DNA of 64,000 bases, from contig JAWUZG010000360.1 in assembly GCA_036785705.1 (NCBI GenBank), positions 1 through 64,000 of the forward strand, written 5' to 3'. Positions 49,021 to 61,695 of this stretch are shown in pieces. The stretch's first letter is position 1; every line of letters starts with the position of its first letter. The notes below the pieces were generated by a model. It saw only the letters and a list, made by a program, of their open reading frames with translations, made no database searches and was not told the DNA's origin. This DNA comes from Acanthornis magna. Lineage: Eukaryota; Chordata; Aves; Passeriformes; Acanthizidae. A program made the position numbers and the translations under genes.

Positions 49021-52000
49021 AATCTGAATCTTGTGCAAAGTTTGATATTGAATGTGTTTAACTTCACATAAATGCAGCACTTGGTTTTAAGTGTGCAGTT
49101 TCACAGCTCAGCGAGATTTCTTTGCTCTTAGTGACAGCGGAAAACAATGGATGTCACACTATACCAAAACTTTCAGGTTTAAGACAATGCTCTGCCAACT
49201 TCCAAACTACATTAGAACAATCCACAGAGACATTTGAAGAAGGAAATATGGAAAACCAGAATGAAACCAGGCAAATAGCACACAGAACCAAAAATCATGC
49301 CAAAGCATTCAAATAATGAACTTCTAGTATCTCCTCTGTATTGGAGAGGTAGACTGGATTGAATGTTCATCCCTATATTATATTTCACAATCATGAACTT
49401 GGGTAGGGGCCATGCAAAAAATTTAAAAAGTTTCAGTAAAACTTTATAAAATGCCTTTTAAGACTTTCTATAAACTCTCCCAGGACAAACCCAGATGCCT
49501 TTCACCTGCTGCCCCAGTGTAAAAAACTCAGTGGAAGGCATGCAAACCTCACCAGAAAGTCTGGGCACTTGGTCACAGTGTTATTCTAAGATAGAAGGAA
49601 ATTTGAAAGCTACTTGTCTCCACTTTTTCCTCCAATCCTAAAATGTCAGCAGGATTTATGAAGGAAACATTACTTAATAAAGGAAGACTTGCTTCTTTTC
49701 AAACTTTTATGGAAATGACATTGCAAAACATATTTAGCATCCAACCATGAACAATGAGTTCAACGTCAAATAACCATAGTGCGTGGCACAATTTACACTT
49801 ACAAAGCCTTCAAGTTCTTCCAGAACAGCAGCAGTGCAGGGAAGATTCTCATCTGTAATTTCAGAAATTAATCCAATGCATCAAGCCTACACCACTCACT
49901 CCCTTGAAAGATGCTCTTAACAAACTGAATTGCTTGCTTTTATTGTGACCTGACAGAAATTGAAGCATTTTGTTTAGATTTCCCCAAAATAAATCCAAAT
50001 ATTTCAGCAAAAGCAGGTGGGTTCCCACGTGATAACTTGATTTTAATGGAATTTCCTTTTCCTTTGTAGATATACTGGGAGAAGGCTGCAAATAAAATAC
50101 AAATTTCACAATCACTGGAAGTGTAAAAGCTGACTGGATAATTCACTCAGTTATTAAGAAACAATATTGATGAATGGGAACCCAAGTCTAAAAATTAACA
50201 ATGCATGTAAGAAAACAACAAAAATGCTGCTCTTTTCAGTAATGCAAATATGAAGTAATGAATGCATACAACTAAAAGGAACAGAAACGGCTCCCTCAGC
50301 AAGACGCGTTGCATATGAGAGGGAGGGCTCAGGTTAAGCTTGGTTCCAGAATTCTGATCTCTCTTGGGCTTACATAAGGGACAAAAGTAAGATATCAACA
50401 AGCAACGCCATTTCTCCTAACTCAGCCACAATAAACAGAGAAAGGGGGTGGCAGCCCTGACTGTGATCTTGCCAAGTCATATCCAAAGGACTCTAGGAGA
50501 AGTTGAGTGTTTGCCTGATCGTCCCAATAATTTAAAATTAAAAAAAAAAATAAATTGTAAAGCTCATATGCTAGCACCTTGGGCATCTTCTGGCATATCT
50601 TCTTTCTCACTCATGTTTTGTCTGAAGTAAATTCTATTTAATCTTGTCATAAAAATAACAGGAATTTAAAGCACAATGTTTATTTGCAAGTACTTTTGGT
50701 AGCACTAAATTCCAGAGGCTTTTCTCTGGGACATGGCTTTTCCTCGAGGCACCTGTTGGCAGAGGGGGAAGCAAATGTCAAGCATACCTGCAGGCACTTC
50801 ATGCAGGATCCTGGCAGGCATTCTGCTACCAATCCAGCCGACTACAGTAGCTCTCATGACTGGGTACACCTTCCTCTGAAATACTTGCTTGCAATTTTGT
50901 TCCCCTGCCAACTTGTTAAAAAAACATCCAAAGCTAATCAAATGTTTTTGTTTGGTTTTGGCTGCTTCCTTATCAAAACTTTACAAAACTTTAATCTCAG
51001 CCTCATGAGCCCTGCAGCTGTAAATTAATTGAATAAAATTTACAAACATTATGCATTGATAAAGCACTTCCAAGACTTTTCCCTATTCAGTTGACTTAGC
51101 TGCTTGGCATGACAGTTTTGCTTGACATGAGTTCAGAGCCTCTGGAAACCTTCCTAATCCCACTCTCCAGGCCTTGTGCCTATTCATGGAACCATGTCAA
51201 CCCAACTCCAGAAAATTAATAAATCTTAAATGGTTTTAAGCCCTCAGAATCATCCCTTGGTACACATTCCACCTTTATATTGCAAGCATCTTGTTGCACA
51301 GAATAACTCTTATTTGAAAGACCTAAGAAGAAACCAGTCTAGTCCCCAAAGTTATTAACATTTAATAAAATATCTCACTTAAGATTATTGTGGGTTGAAG
51401 CATAATTGCATTTGCTACCATCATTCTGAAGTCATCTGTTTATCTTTCAGTGCAATATTTCGATATCAGTGTTCAAACTAAATATTTTCAATGGAATCAC
51501 TGGATGATTCCTTTTATACTAAAGAACAAAAAATCTCTTCTGTCCATATAGCAATCCATAAAGACCCTCATCCTCCCCATTTCAGCTAATATTTTTGATT
51601 AGACCACAAAGCACAACTATTCTGACACATTATACTGGTACCAAAATAAGATGATTTCTTACATTCTCTGCAGGAGTAGAAGTAAAAACTATACATATTT
51701 TATGAAATATTGGGCTGCATGGTAAAGGAGTTTTCTTAAATGTTTATCTGTTTAGTATTTTTAAACCAACTTTTAAATAATAATCTTTGGAACTACAATA
51801 GTCTTTATGCTTAAAATAAAAATGAAAGTCCAAGCAACATCTCTGAGTCATACTTATTGGAGCTCACAGGCAAAGCACATGGAAGCAAATATCCAGGCTG
51901 TAAAGAAGTTTTTACATAAAGACATGAAATAAAATGGAGGTCTATATTGACCTATAATACATATGTAAATAGCTCAGTGAAGTTTTGATAGGGATTAATT

Positions 52001-55000
52001 AATCCAAATAACTTTATATCATCCCAAGATTCCTTTAATTTCTATTTGTGTGGGCATTTAACTAAAAAAACCATGATGCTAAAATGATTACAAAACCCAC
52101 AAGTAGTACTCTTTTAAGAGTCAAAAAGTTTGTGAAAAGTATTGGGTACTTAAGGAAGGGAGGACCAGCTGTTGCCAATACTGATATATCAGAAGAAAGT
52201 TTCAAAAAACTTCATGCATGCAACAAAAGAGTGTGATTCAAAACAAAGTCCATAACATAAAATACTGGAATCTGTTCAGTCATGTAAGAGATGGAGAGAA
52301 TACAAAACGTTGTTCATGTTTTGGCAGACTGATCATTTTAACAGAATCAGATCATCATTTGCATCAGACCCCTAAATCTACAGATGTGATGATGTCATGA
52401 AACTCCAAGAAAAATGTGTAAATATATTTCAGAAGTCAGATCAGAGCTATTGAATGACACAAAGAAACATGGAAGAACAATGTTTTTTAGCTCATCTTAC
52501 ACATAATTCAGTCAAGCGCTACAACTGGCTAATATTTCGTGGGCAATATTTAAGCAATAAAAACCAAAGTAAATTGGGGACCAAAAGAAAAAGCATTTTC
52601 AAAGGCATAGAATACTTTCAGTGCCCTTTCCCCACATCAGGAAAACAGAATCTGGGCACATTACTACCATTTTTCCCTTGAAAAGCTCCCACATGAATCA
52701 GCTGTGCCCTTAAGACCAAGTATTTGAAATGCCTTAGACTAATTTTAGGAAGGAAAAAAATTCTAATATACTGTTACAATAACGCCCTTGGAGAGAATGA
52801 CCACATGGGACACACAGTGTCACTGAACAAGGGACACCAGTGCCAGGGAAGAATATTGCACCAGTGTTCCTCAGCTGATCCCTGGAAAAATAAAGGAAGC
52901 CTCACCAAATAAGGAGAAGAAGAAAAAAAATTGAAAATGGGTGCATTTTCAAAACTCAGGACTATTTAAGTTGGTTTCATGTACAAACCCAAACTTTTTA
53001 GCTGTGCCTTCTAGTTAGAAAAATATTAACCATGTGCCTAGTATTTTATTTATACAGTTCTAATCTTTATCTATCATGACACAGTCAAGTAGCTAAATCC
53101 AACTTAACCAACACTTACTGCATTAAGGAAGCCAAAATACAAGTTTCTTCCTCTTCATAGTAATTGGGGAAAATTTTAGGTAATGCCAGAAATTTTTGCC
53201 TTTAATATTATTTATTTAATGTTACTGAAATTTCTAGAACTTTGAGGGTATGAAGGCATTTTATACAAAGACTATCTGTATTTGTAGGCAGGGCACTGAT
53301 GGAGGTCAGGGTAGTCTAGGTAATGATAAATCCTAAAACCTTGATATGAATTATATCTGAAGCACAGTGAGGAACCACAAGCAGTAAGACAGGTTTTTAA
53401 AAGCTCATTATTTTGAGCCTATGTTTTCCTTTGAACCAATCCTTCAAAAAGGGTTCTGCTCTATTGCGTATCCCCTCAGAATCATTTGAAGAGCAATCCT
53501 TTTCATTTTCTCATCACCCAGGCATCCAATCCTAATTCCTCACACCAGCATTTCAAGTGGTGGCAGTCAAGAAGGTAGGCAAGTTTATAAAACACCTGAA
53601 GTGAAGAGCAGGAACTCTGTTGTCACTTCCATGTGAGTGCTGGGGAAAATACTGAGGCAGGCTATGTATTTTATATCTTTTATTTTCATCTCTTTACAAG
53701 TCACATGACATACTCAAAATTCCGGCCAAATCAACCTCTTATACCTAATATCACGGTCTGTATACCATGTTATATTAGCTAGTTGGCAGGTTCTGTTGCT
53801 CATTTATCAAGATGTTTAGGAATTAAGGGATGAATCTCTTTCTGTTTTCCTATTAGTGATACCGGTAAGCTCTGAATATGCTGGAAGAAAGGAGCTCCAA
53901 ACCGGATAAATTATATGGTTGCTTCAGTACACATAAATAGCAGAAAGGACTGCAAGCCTAAGAATTCATAAAGCCTGTGAGAGATGCAGAAGACCTCTGT
54001 TAAGTACAGCTAACAGCTGATATATTAATGATTTAGTTTTTTTAATGAAGACTGGTTTTTAAATATAGTGATGGTCCTATATAATTAACATGAAACTCAG
54101 GGCAACACTAAAGCTCACAAAATAGATGGATATGTTAAATAATCAGCAGATATCCCACTTCATCAGAATAAATTAACTTTGAAAGAAACGCGATTAAAAA
54201 ATTAAATCGTAGAAATTATAAAGTACATGGTTTCGCCCACTGTGAAAACTCTCAGACCATAATAATTGCATTTTTTCAATACATGTTCTTATCTAAGTCT
54301 TCTCAGATGTTTTATCATTACTGTTCATTATTTACAGCATATGACTGCCCCTTTGTAAAAGAGTAATGATTTGGAGGATTTTGCCATAGGTAACAAGCTT
54401 TTCTGGAAGAGAAGATACTCCTCATTTTCTCCTAGTTTCTCTTTATTCACAACATCTGCACAAACTGAAATAATATAAAGAGGATGCTGCAAAGAGTTGC
54501 CAAACAACACAAGGACAATTCCAATAGCAGCCCAGATGAAATCACTTTGTCCAGGCAGGTGGTCAGAAACTACTGTTTCAGCTTGTGATATTTCATTCCA
54601 ACTCAGCAAAGTGCCTTCCTGCACCATTTGCTCTACCTCCACATGGCCCTGCCTCAAAGATATGTCCCAGTAGGAACACTAACTCGAAACACAGCAGGCA
54701 TTTTCCTTTCTCCCTGTTCCAGTTTTGCTGCCTTGTTCTGAGGACAGAACATATAACATAGGGCTAAAATGGCACATTTTAAAAATATTTCAGAAGATAA
54801 TGATGCAGTGGTAAAGCGGAGACCTTGCTCTTCAAGTAGAGTCTTAAATGTGATAAGCCAAATGAGTTAGAAATATAATCACCCTGTGCTGCTCTGGGGG
54901 GAGACTAAGAGCGGAGCTGGTGAGCCAGGAGCATGTGTAGACACAGGGATTCAGCTAGAAAATGGGCAGTGATGGCTGTATAACTCATGGGTGAGTCTGA

Positions 55001-58000
55001 AAGCTTTTCAGATGATCAGAAAGTGAGCACTGCAATGATAAGAGTGCAAAATTTCATCTAATGATGGATAGGTTTTCTCTGAATTATTCGGAGGTGATGC
55101 ACCAAAATTGCTATATGTAAGTGGATGCCCTTGGAGGCATTTCCCACATGAAATAGAGACATAAAGCATTTAACTCACGTAAGTATGAAAGAAGAGGTAA
55201 AATTACACTAAAGCTGAAGACCAGATTATAAAATTTTTTTAAGAAGGAAAGAAATTAAATTAGAATGGCTTAGTTTTTTAGCTGCCTGAAGAGAAGAACA
55301 AATAAAAGAGAAAACAGATGAATATACTTAAAGCAGCACTATAAGTGCTGAGTATCTCCAGTCATGCAAGTCAATCTGTGCTCTGACCTTCAGAGGGTGA
55401 GCACCAATTCCCCAGCTTCACCTCTGCACCATTAGAAATTGTGCTGCAGGTACCTAATTTATGTTTAAGTCACCATCTTTTGGCCATCCAAGCATCACAA
55501 AGAGATCAGGCCTTCAAAGAGTAAAAAAATAACATTCACTCCAGCTTTTAAAATGACTTATCAGTGAAATAAAGACACAGACAGTTTCAAATAACTAAAC
55601 CAGAAATGAGATCTGTCTTTGCAATGACTAGGGAGCAAGGGGACAGATTGCCTATATCCATCCCAAAGTGTCTTCATCCATTGCACAACAGACTATTTGT
55701 GAAGCTAATATCATCAACAGTGTCTTCTATTCAGTTAAAAATCAAGTAAGAAAGGCAACACACTATTAGAAAACTGTAAATACTGCCCGAGGGTTTGCGT
55801 ATGTAAGGATCAAGGTCTTTTGCAATTCTGCTGACGGATTATCACCCATTTAGTTATTGAGGTCTGTACAAATTATGGAGAGACATGCAAATGTAATTAG
55901 GAAGGCTAGTCTTTTAATGAACTAACAAGAAGTGCTATAGGTAGTTAGATACTTAATCATTGCTACCAGCAACACTAGAAGCTTTCTCATTAAAAAGTTA
56001 GTTTGCGAAGACAATTTTTTTCAGGTGATGAAAAATGCATGTAGAAACTTAATACAAGTTAAATTATGATTTCTGCTCATTCTAGGCTTTCCCTTTATGC
56101 CAGAAAAATAGTAAGCAGTGTTCTGTTTCATTAGTCCCTTGGATGTGAAGGTAGCATGAAGTCATGGCTTCCCACCAACATACAGGAACAGGGAGAGTAG
56201 TGTAGTATAAATTAACACAAAGGGCCAGACAAAATCACACCAGAGTCCATGGAAGAAGAAAAGCGTACATGTGACAAGACCACTGTCCATCTTCCAAAGT
56301 TCAAGCTGTAGTCAAACAGATGGGAATGTTACTTTTCACACAGCCCAGTTATGAGACGTAGTATTCACCATGTTAAACCTTGCTAGAGCAACCTTGCCAG
56401 AGCAGGTAAAAATAAATTAATTTGGCTGTAGAGGTGCCATCCCAATTCTTTGGGACTTTATTCACTCAAGGCTGCACACTTATGTGTGGGAGAAAACTTT
56501 CTTGAGAGCAAGGGCTTAATGGCAGCAGTGCGATAGAAACTGAACTGCTCCCATCAGACCACAGCAGCACTTAACAAGAATCCAGGAACCAAGGAGTGTG
56601 CTGCAGGCTGTACAATGGCACCTGTTTCATACAACTCTTTGAACAATTTTTTTTTTTTTCTTTTCTTTTCTTTTTTTGTAAGACAAAGGTATTGAAATCA
56701 TCAAATCATTCTGCAACGTTATTGAAGCAAACCCAACCTTGTCTCAGCACATTAATGGCTTCAAATAAGCAAAGTTCAGTGATATTTCCAAAACATAATT
56801 GACATAACTGTGGAATTCCACTGTTGAAGTAGTAGGAATTAGATAGTAAATGTTACTATCTCAGGCTATTGATTTGTTACCTGTACATTGAACTAGGTCA
56901 TGACTGAATGAAAGGCCACTGTGAACCTGATGATGTTAGGATCTAGCATACGGCAGAACAAAAGGTTAGGTGAATTTAGACATTTTATCTCCTTCTAGAG
57001 GAACTTAATCTTCTAACTTCTGAAAATAACCCCAGACCCACACATATTACTGATTTAACAACTTACAGAGTTTTCAGTAAAATCATAGTTGGAACTAAAA
57101 TTTGATCCTTAGATGAAACAAAAGAGAGAAAAGACAGCTCTTAAAATAGTTACTAGAAAAATTCTGAAGTATCTTTTTACTACTAATGTTATGTATACAT
57201 TGTACCAATTACTTACAGGAGATGACAGGTATTAAAAATACATTTCAAACCTACACTGCATTTAACAGAATTTGAAATTCCTAAATTGATACAGCAAGTC
57301 ATTTTATTTGCTAGTAATCCATAAATTAACCATGGCTTAAAAAAGTCTGCCTTAAGTAATCACAAGTACTAATATGACATCATTTGCAATAAAAATCCTG
57401 CATTATTGTGAACTTACTAACCTACCTAAAACCGAGTGTGCAAATCCTAGCATTATGAATGTTATTGGCAAAAGGTCTATTGAATTTAACAGCATCAAGG
57501 TTTGAGCCAGCACTTTTCTAGATTCAGAAATGTTTAATATAATAGAAATTCTGAAACTCTGGAAGGACCCTAAAACCAACTTGAATACAGTAAAAGTCAG
57601 TTTTCAATTCAAATTAGACTGTGTTAGGAAAATTCAACAGAGAGAAGAAAAGAGCATATCTTTGTCTTTTTTACATAATTAAAACCTCTAAATTGAAAAC
57701 TGAATTGAAAATGAGAGCAGAAAATAAAGGCAATGATTAAATATTCACTGCATGTAAAGAGAAGCCCTTTAAATAAAGCTTTCATAGAGCAGCTGAGCTG
57801 ATATCCTCTACTAAATTATGTTGCTGTTATTCATAAGTGGTTTTGACAAGAGTCAAGTAGATGCAATAAAATAAAGTAGCATCATCAAATTTAAAAATAA
57901 TAATAATAAAAAACCTTGGTAATTAATACAGCTCCACGTGACATTTAAAAAAAAAGCCAACAAAAGTGGGGGAAAATCCTAGTACAGCTGTGAAGGAGTT

Positions 58001-59851
58001 AGAAAATACCATGTACTGAACTTCCCACACTGACACCCAGATCCAGTTACCGTCCTATATTATCCTTCGGTCATGGCAGCAGCAACCAGCTCACATCTCT
58101 GGTAAAGGAAGACAAATGTAATCTGAGCAGGGAGATTCCCAGTTTGAGCCTGGGACAATGTAATTGCCAACAGAGGACCCAAAGGGTGACTATACCTTGG
58201 AAGTTGTGCAACTTGCACCAAAGAAGGGGCAAACCTAAGCCAGAGGACAAGCTACCTTTCCACTCGGGACCTTTCACACTACAATGAGGACATGGAAGAA
58301 TTGCCTACGTGCCTGTAAACAAAATGACAGATTTCCAGCTTCTTAGTCAGCTGTAAGCTTCATGAAGTATTTCCTTGAACTATTTCCATTACTGAGCAGT
58401 AACTGATGTCCAGAAACTACATTAGATGCCTCTAATCAACTGATACAATCGTTATGTCTATTCTACTAATGGTGCCTCAGATCAAATCCTCATAGCACTG
58501 CGAAAAGATAAGGAAAGAAATGGGAAGTTGTTGCCAGGAAACACAGGATTAATTCAGAGCAGTTTGAACGCACACTAACACAGCAGTATTGGCTGCCTCT
58601 CACATAAGGCAAAAGAGGATGTTCAGCCTAAAAATATCCTTTGGAAGAAGAATCAGAAGAATTCCCCAAAAATCAAGATTTTAACATATACAGGGAAAAA
58701 AAATGGATTCACTCCCCCATACTAATTACAGTAATATACATACACCCCTTGCTATATTCTATTTATTTTTTTAAAATCACTTTCAAGGGGGAAATAGAAG
58801 TACTTTGAATCTTTCTTGATAAAGAAATAAAGAAATACTAGCTCAGAATCAAGCAGAAAGATCTTTTCCAGTTAGATAAAGAAGCTGGTGGAGCAACCAT
58901 TGTCATGAGGATTGCTTTTTATTGTTCATTTCCAGGCGGTGAAATCTGTGGCTAATGGGGCTGCCCCACAACAGCTGCTAATACTCTAGAGACACTTTTT
59001 GATATTCCAGTTTCCAGCACAGTATTGCAGTACTGAGAGAAGTGCAGGTAAAAGCAGGACACTGCCAGGCAAACACACTTACCTGCACAACCCCTATAAA
59101 CTATCCAGAGCAGGCACATATTAAGGACATTTACTTCTGAGGTTGATAAAACTTGTTTTACAGTACACCAGAGTCAGTAAAGGAAATTACTACCAACGAC
59201 ATTAGAAATGGACTGCCTTTTGTACTCAGTAATACTTTTTACAGTTTATGTCATGACCTAAAGCCCTAAAATTTTAACATACCATCAAGTGCCTTTTTAA
59301 TGGTCTTTATAATCAGTCTTGTGGGACCAGGAAAGATGCAAATTGTAAACGGCACGTAACATTGGGCACATGCATTCATAAATATGTTTTACCCAATATC
59401 GCATTATTTGATTTCTCCAGACTAAAATAAATTAAGAGCAGGATTCAGATTTGAAAACAATGTACCTGTATAACACCAGGAAGTCTAATAGCTGTCCCTT
59501 CATATGCCTTTACCTAGCCAGAGCCAAAAGGAGGATGGGAAGTATGAAGCACAGAGGCTATAGAAATATTAAGAAGCACAAAGGTGCTCCTGTAATGCCA
59601 CAGGTAAGATAGGGCAAGGTTCAGATTGAACAGTAGTATAAATACATGAGGGAACAAAGTAGCAGGACACATTGTTTCCATGCTTCAAGCCCATTATGCT
59701 GCTATCATATCCCCTAGTAACAAGTTCTGAATCTCTAGGTCACTAAACCTCTCCTCACAGGTCAGACTCACAGTGCCCATGGAGGCAGAGCTGTCCTCTC
59801 TCATGCCAAGGGGTTGATCTGGGTCTCAGTACCAACACACCAATGTAGCAG

Positions 59852-60331
59852 GTGATGACTTTAGACCTCTTCTTCCATCTGGGTTACCAGCAGGAGGCAA
59901 AGCTTGTGTTCCCTGTCCACATACAGGCTTGGCCTTCACAGAGCTGGCAGAGGCTGCAGCTGCTGCAATTATTTCGCAGCACTGTGACAAAAGCACTGGA
60001 TGCCGTAAGGATCGCTATTGTGGCTGTGACAAGAATCCCTGCAGCTGTGACAAAGATCACTGTGGTGTCCTGCTGCATGCATGCTGGCAGAATCCACAGT
60101 GAAGCTCAGCGACACTTGCTCTGTAATCCCTATGACACAGACATTTATCCAGAAGGAGTTTTCCTAGCAAATCTAGAAGGCTCAGAGGATCAGGGATTTC
60201 CCTCTGAGGTCCAGCAGCTAACATCTCTAAGTTGGGTTACAACCCCACCATGCTGTGACTGCCAAAGTAAAAATATTAATGAGGTCAAAGTGATTCTGAT
60301 GGAAGAAGGGCAGCAAGATTTTTTTCCATGA
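59852..60331 (+). other. Unrecognised 159-codon open frame upstream of CR1
   Basis: The frame runs ATG to TGA without interruption and is among the longest non-repeat frames in the AT-rich part of the window. Residues about 44-71 form four degenerate heptads of the type AVTKIxV, encoded by the 21-bp repeat at 59980-60063. There is a cysteine pair (CCDC) near residue 138. No known domain was recognised. The reading frame does not lead into the reverse-transcriptase remnant that follows. It could be an upstream part of the same LINE, another old repeat, or chance. No promoter or splice evidence supports a host gene. Confidence 0.25.
59980..60063 (+). repeat. 21-bp degenerate tandem repeat, four copies
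   Basis: Copies start at about 59980, 60001, 60022 and 60043 and share the core GCTGTGACAAGAATC. In the second the core is GCCGTAAGGATCG. The spacing is 21 bp throughout, so in the open frame the repeat codes for heptads. Confidence 0.7.
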
Positions 60332-60344
60332 GGTCAAGATGGCT

Positions 60345-61110
60345 TTAGGGCTATTGCCATTGACAAAGTTCTCCAGCAAACAAATTTTCTACTGCTCCAG
60401 CTGGATCCCTACAAATCTATTCAACCTGATGGGATTCATCCAAGAATCCTCAAAGAGCTAGATAGCTCAAGAGTTGATATCATCACAAAACCTCTCTCAA
60501 TAATTTTTGAGTGGTCTCGGGAATCTGGAGTGGTCCAGCTGACTGGAAGCTGGCAAATGCCCCAGTTTTCAAGAAGAGAAAGGAGGACCCTGGAAGCTAC
60601 AGATCTGTCAGTCTCACTTCAGTGCCACGCAAAGTTATGGAGATTATTTTGGAAGGTGTTGAAAAACACCTGAAAGACAACACAGTCATTGGTTACAGCC
60701 AGCACGGCTTCATGAGAGGAAAGTCGTGCTTATCAAACCTGATTTGCTTCTATGACAAAGTAACCCACTGAGTTGATCAGGGGAAGCCAGCTGATGTAAC
60801 CTTTCTGTATTTCAGTAAAGCTTTGGATACCGTTTCTCAGAGGATCCTTCTGGACAAAATGTCCAGCACACAGCTGGATAAACACACCATGAGATGGGTG
60901 AGCAACTGGCTCATGGGTCGGGTGCAAAAGGTTACAGAGAATGGGGTGACACCAGACAGGGACCTGGCACTAGTGTCCATCAGACCCTGTGCTCATCGGC
61001 ATCTTCAGAAATGACTTGGATGCAGGACTGGAAGGGATACAGAGCAAGTTCACAGATGATACAAAGCTGGGAGGAGCTGAGAGAGGCCCTGCAGAGAGGC
61101 CTCGACAGTG
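60345..61110 (+). pseudogene. CR1 ORF2 reverse-transcriptase remnant
   Basis: The remnant holds pieces of a LINE reverse transcriptase: PDGIHPRILKEL from about 60425, KEDPGSYR from about 60580, QHGFMRGKSCL from about 60699, YFSKALDTVSQ from about 60808, and the catalytic-type FTDDTKLGG at 61049-61075, where the Asp pair is kept but the usual Ala is Thr. The pieces are in different frames: the first and last share a frame and the middle ones are in another, so at least two frameshifts occurred. An in-frame TGA lies at 60769-60771. The protein would have acted in target-primed reverse transcription of CR1 RNA. This copy cannot do so. Confidence 0.9.
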
Positions 61111-61679
61111 GTGAGGACTGGGCAGTCACCAACCGTACAGAGTTCAACAAAGGAAATCCAGGTGCCAGATTCTGCACCTGGGATGGGGAAGTCCTGGAGG
61201 TATGGACAGACTGGGGAATGAGATAAAAGATATTAAGTTATTAGAGAGCATCCCAAAGAAGGGCCACGAAGATAGTGAAGGGCCTAGAGAGGAAGTTGTG
61301 TGCGGAGTGGCTGAGGCCTTGCTCTGTTCGGCCTGGAGGAGACCGAGGGGAGACCTCACTGCAGTTACAGCTTCCTCCTGAGGGGAAGAGGAGGGGCAGG
61401 CACTGATCTCTTCTCTGTGGTGACAGTGACAGGACCTGAGGGAATGCCCTGAAGTTGTGTCAGGGGAGGTTTAAGTTTAATTTCAGGGAAAGGATCTTCA
61501 CCAGAGGGTGGTTGGGCACTGCAACAGCTCCCCAGGGAAGCTGTCACAGCAACAAGGCCAACGGAGTTCAAGAAGCATTTGGACAATGCTTTCAGGCACA
61601 TGGGGTGACTCTTGGGGTCTCCTGCGCAGAGCCAGGAGCTGGACTCAATGATCCTCGTGAATTCCTTCCAACTCAGCAT

Positions 61680-61695
61680 ATTCTGTGATTCTGTG
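61680..61695 (+). repeat. CR1 3' terminal octamer, two copies of ATTCTGTG
   Basis: CR1 elements are known to end in a few copies of an ATTCTRTG octamer instead of poly(A). The two copies here fix the 3' end and the orientation of the element. Confidence 0.95.

Larger units (their letters stand above)
40716..59851. other. AT-rich non-coding stretch, no gene recognised
   Basis: This 19-kb stretch has no recognised exon, RNA gene or mobile element end. Frames reach at most about 114 codons. The minus-strand frame at 54328-54657 (109 codons) includes a hydrophobic run (IWAAIGIVLVLFG) but matches nothing I know. A GC-richer patch at about 41690-42070 and another at about 47540-47740 could be old, decayed repeats. 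Minor tracts are a (CTA)n-like run at about 44018-44037, a 17-bp tandem repeat at 44511, a CA run at about 45978-45994, a T-rich run at about 56649-56678 and a short (AAT)n at about 57893-57909. Confidence 0.55.
60345..61695 (+). mobile_element. CR1 LINE, 5'-truncated and internally deleted
   Basis: This copy reads in plus orientation through part of the CR1 ORF2 reverse transcriptase and the 3' untranslated end to the diagnostic octamer, ATTCTGTG twice at 61680-61695. Familiar stretches include AAACACCTGAAAGACAACAC, CATGAGAGGAAAGTCGTGCT, GAGAGCATCCCAAAGAAGG and GAGGGAATGCCCTGAAG. Two deletions are evident relative to CR1 copies I know: a short one near 60975-60990, and a larger one near 61222-61240 where sequence after GGGGAATGAGA jumps to TTAGAGAGCATCC. 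The left boundary is approximate, because coding similarity (the DPYKS-PDGIHPR region) begins by about 60345 and could extend further. The copy is dead. Confidence 0.93.

Noticed and set aside
54328..54657. A 109-codon minus-strand frame with a hydrophobic stretch
   Set aside because: It resembles nothing I recognise, and a hydrophobic run is common in chance frames of AT-rich DNA.
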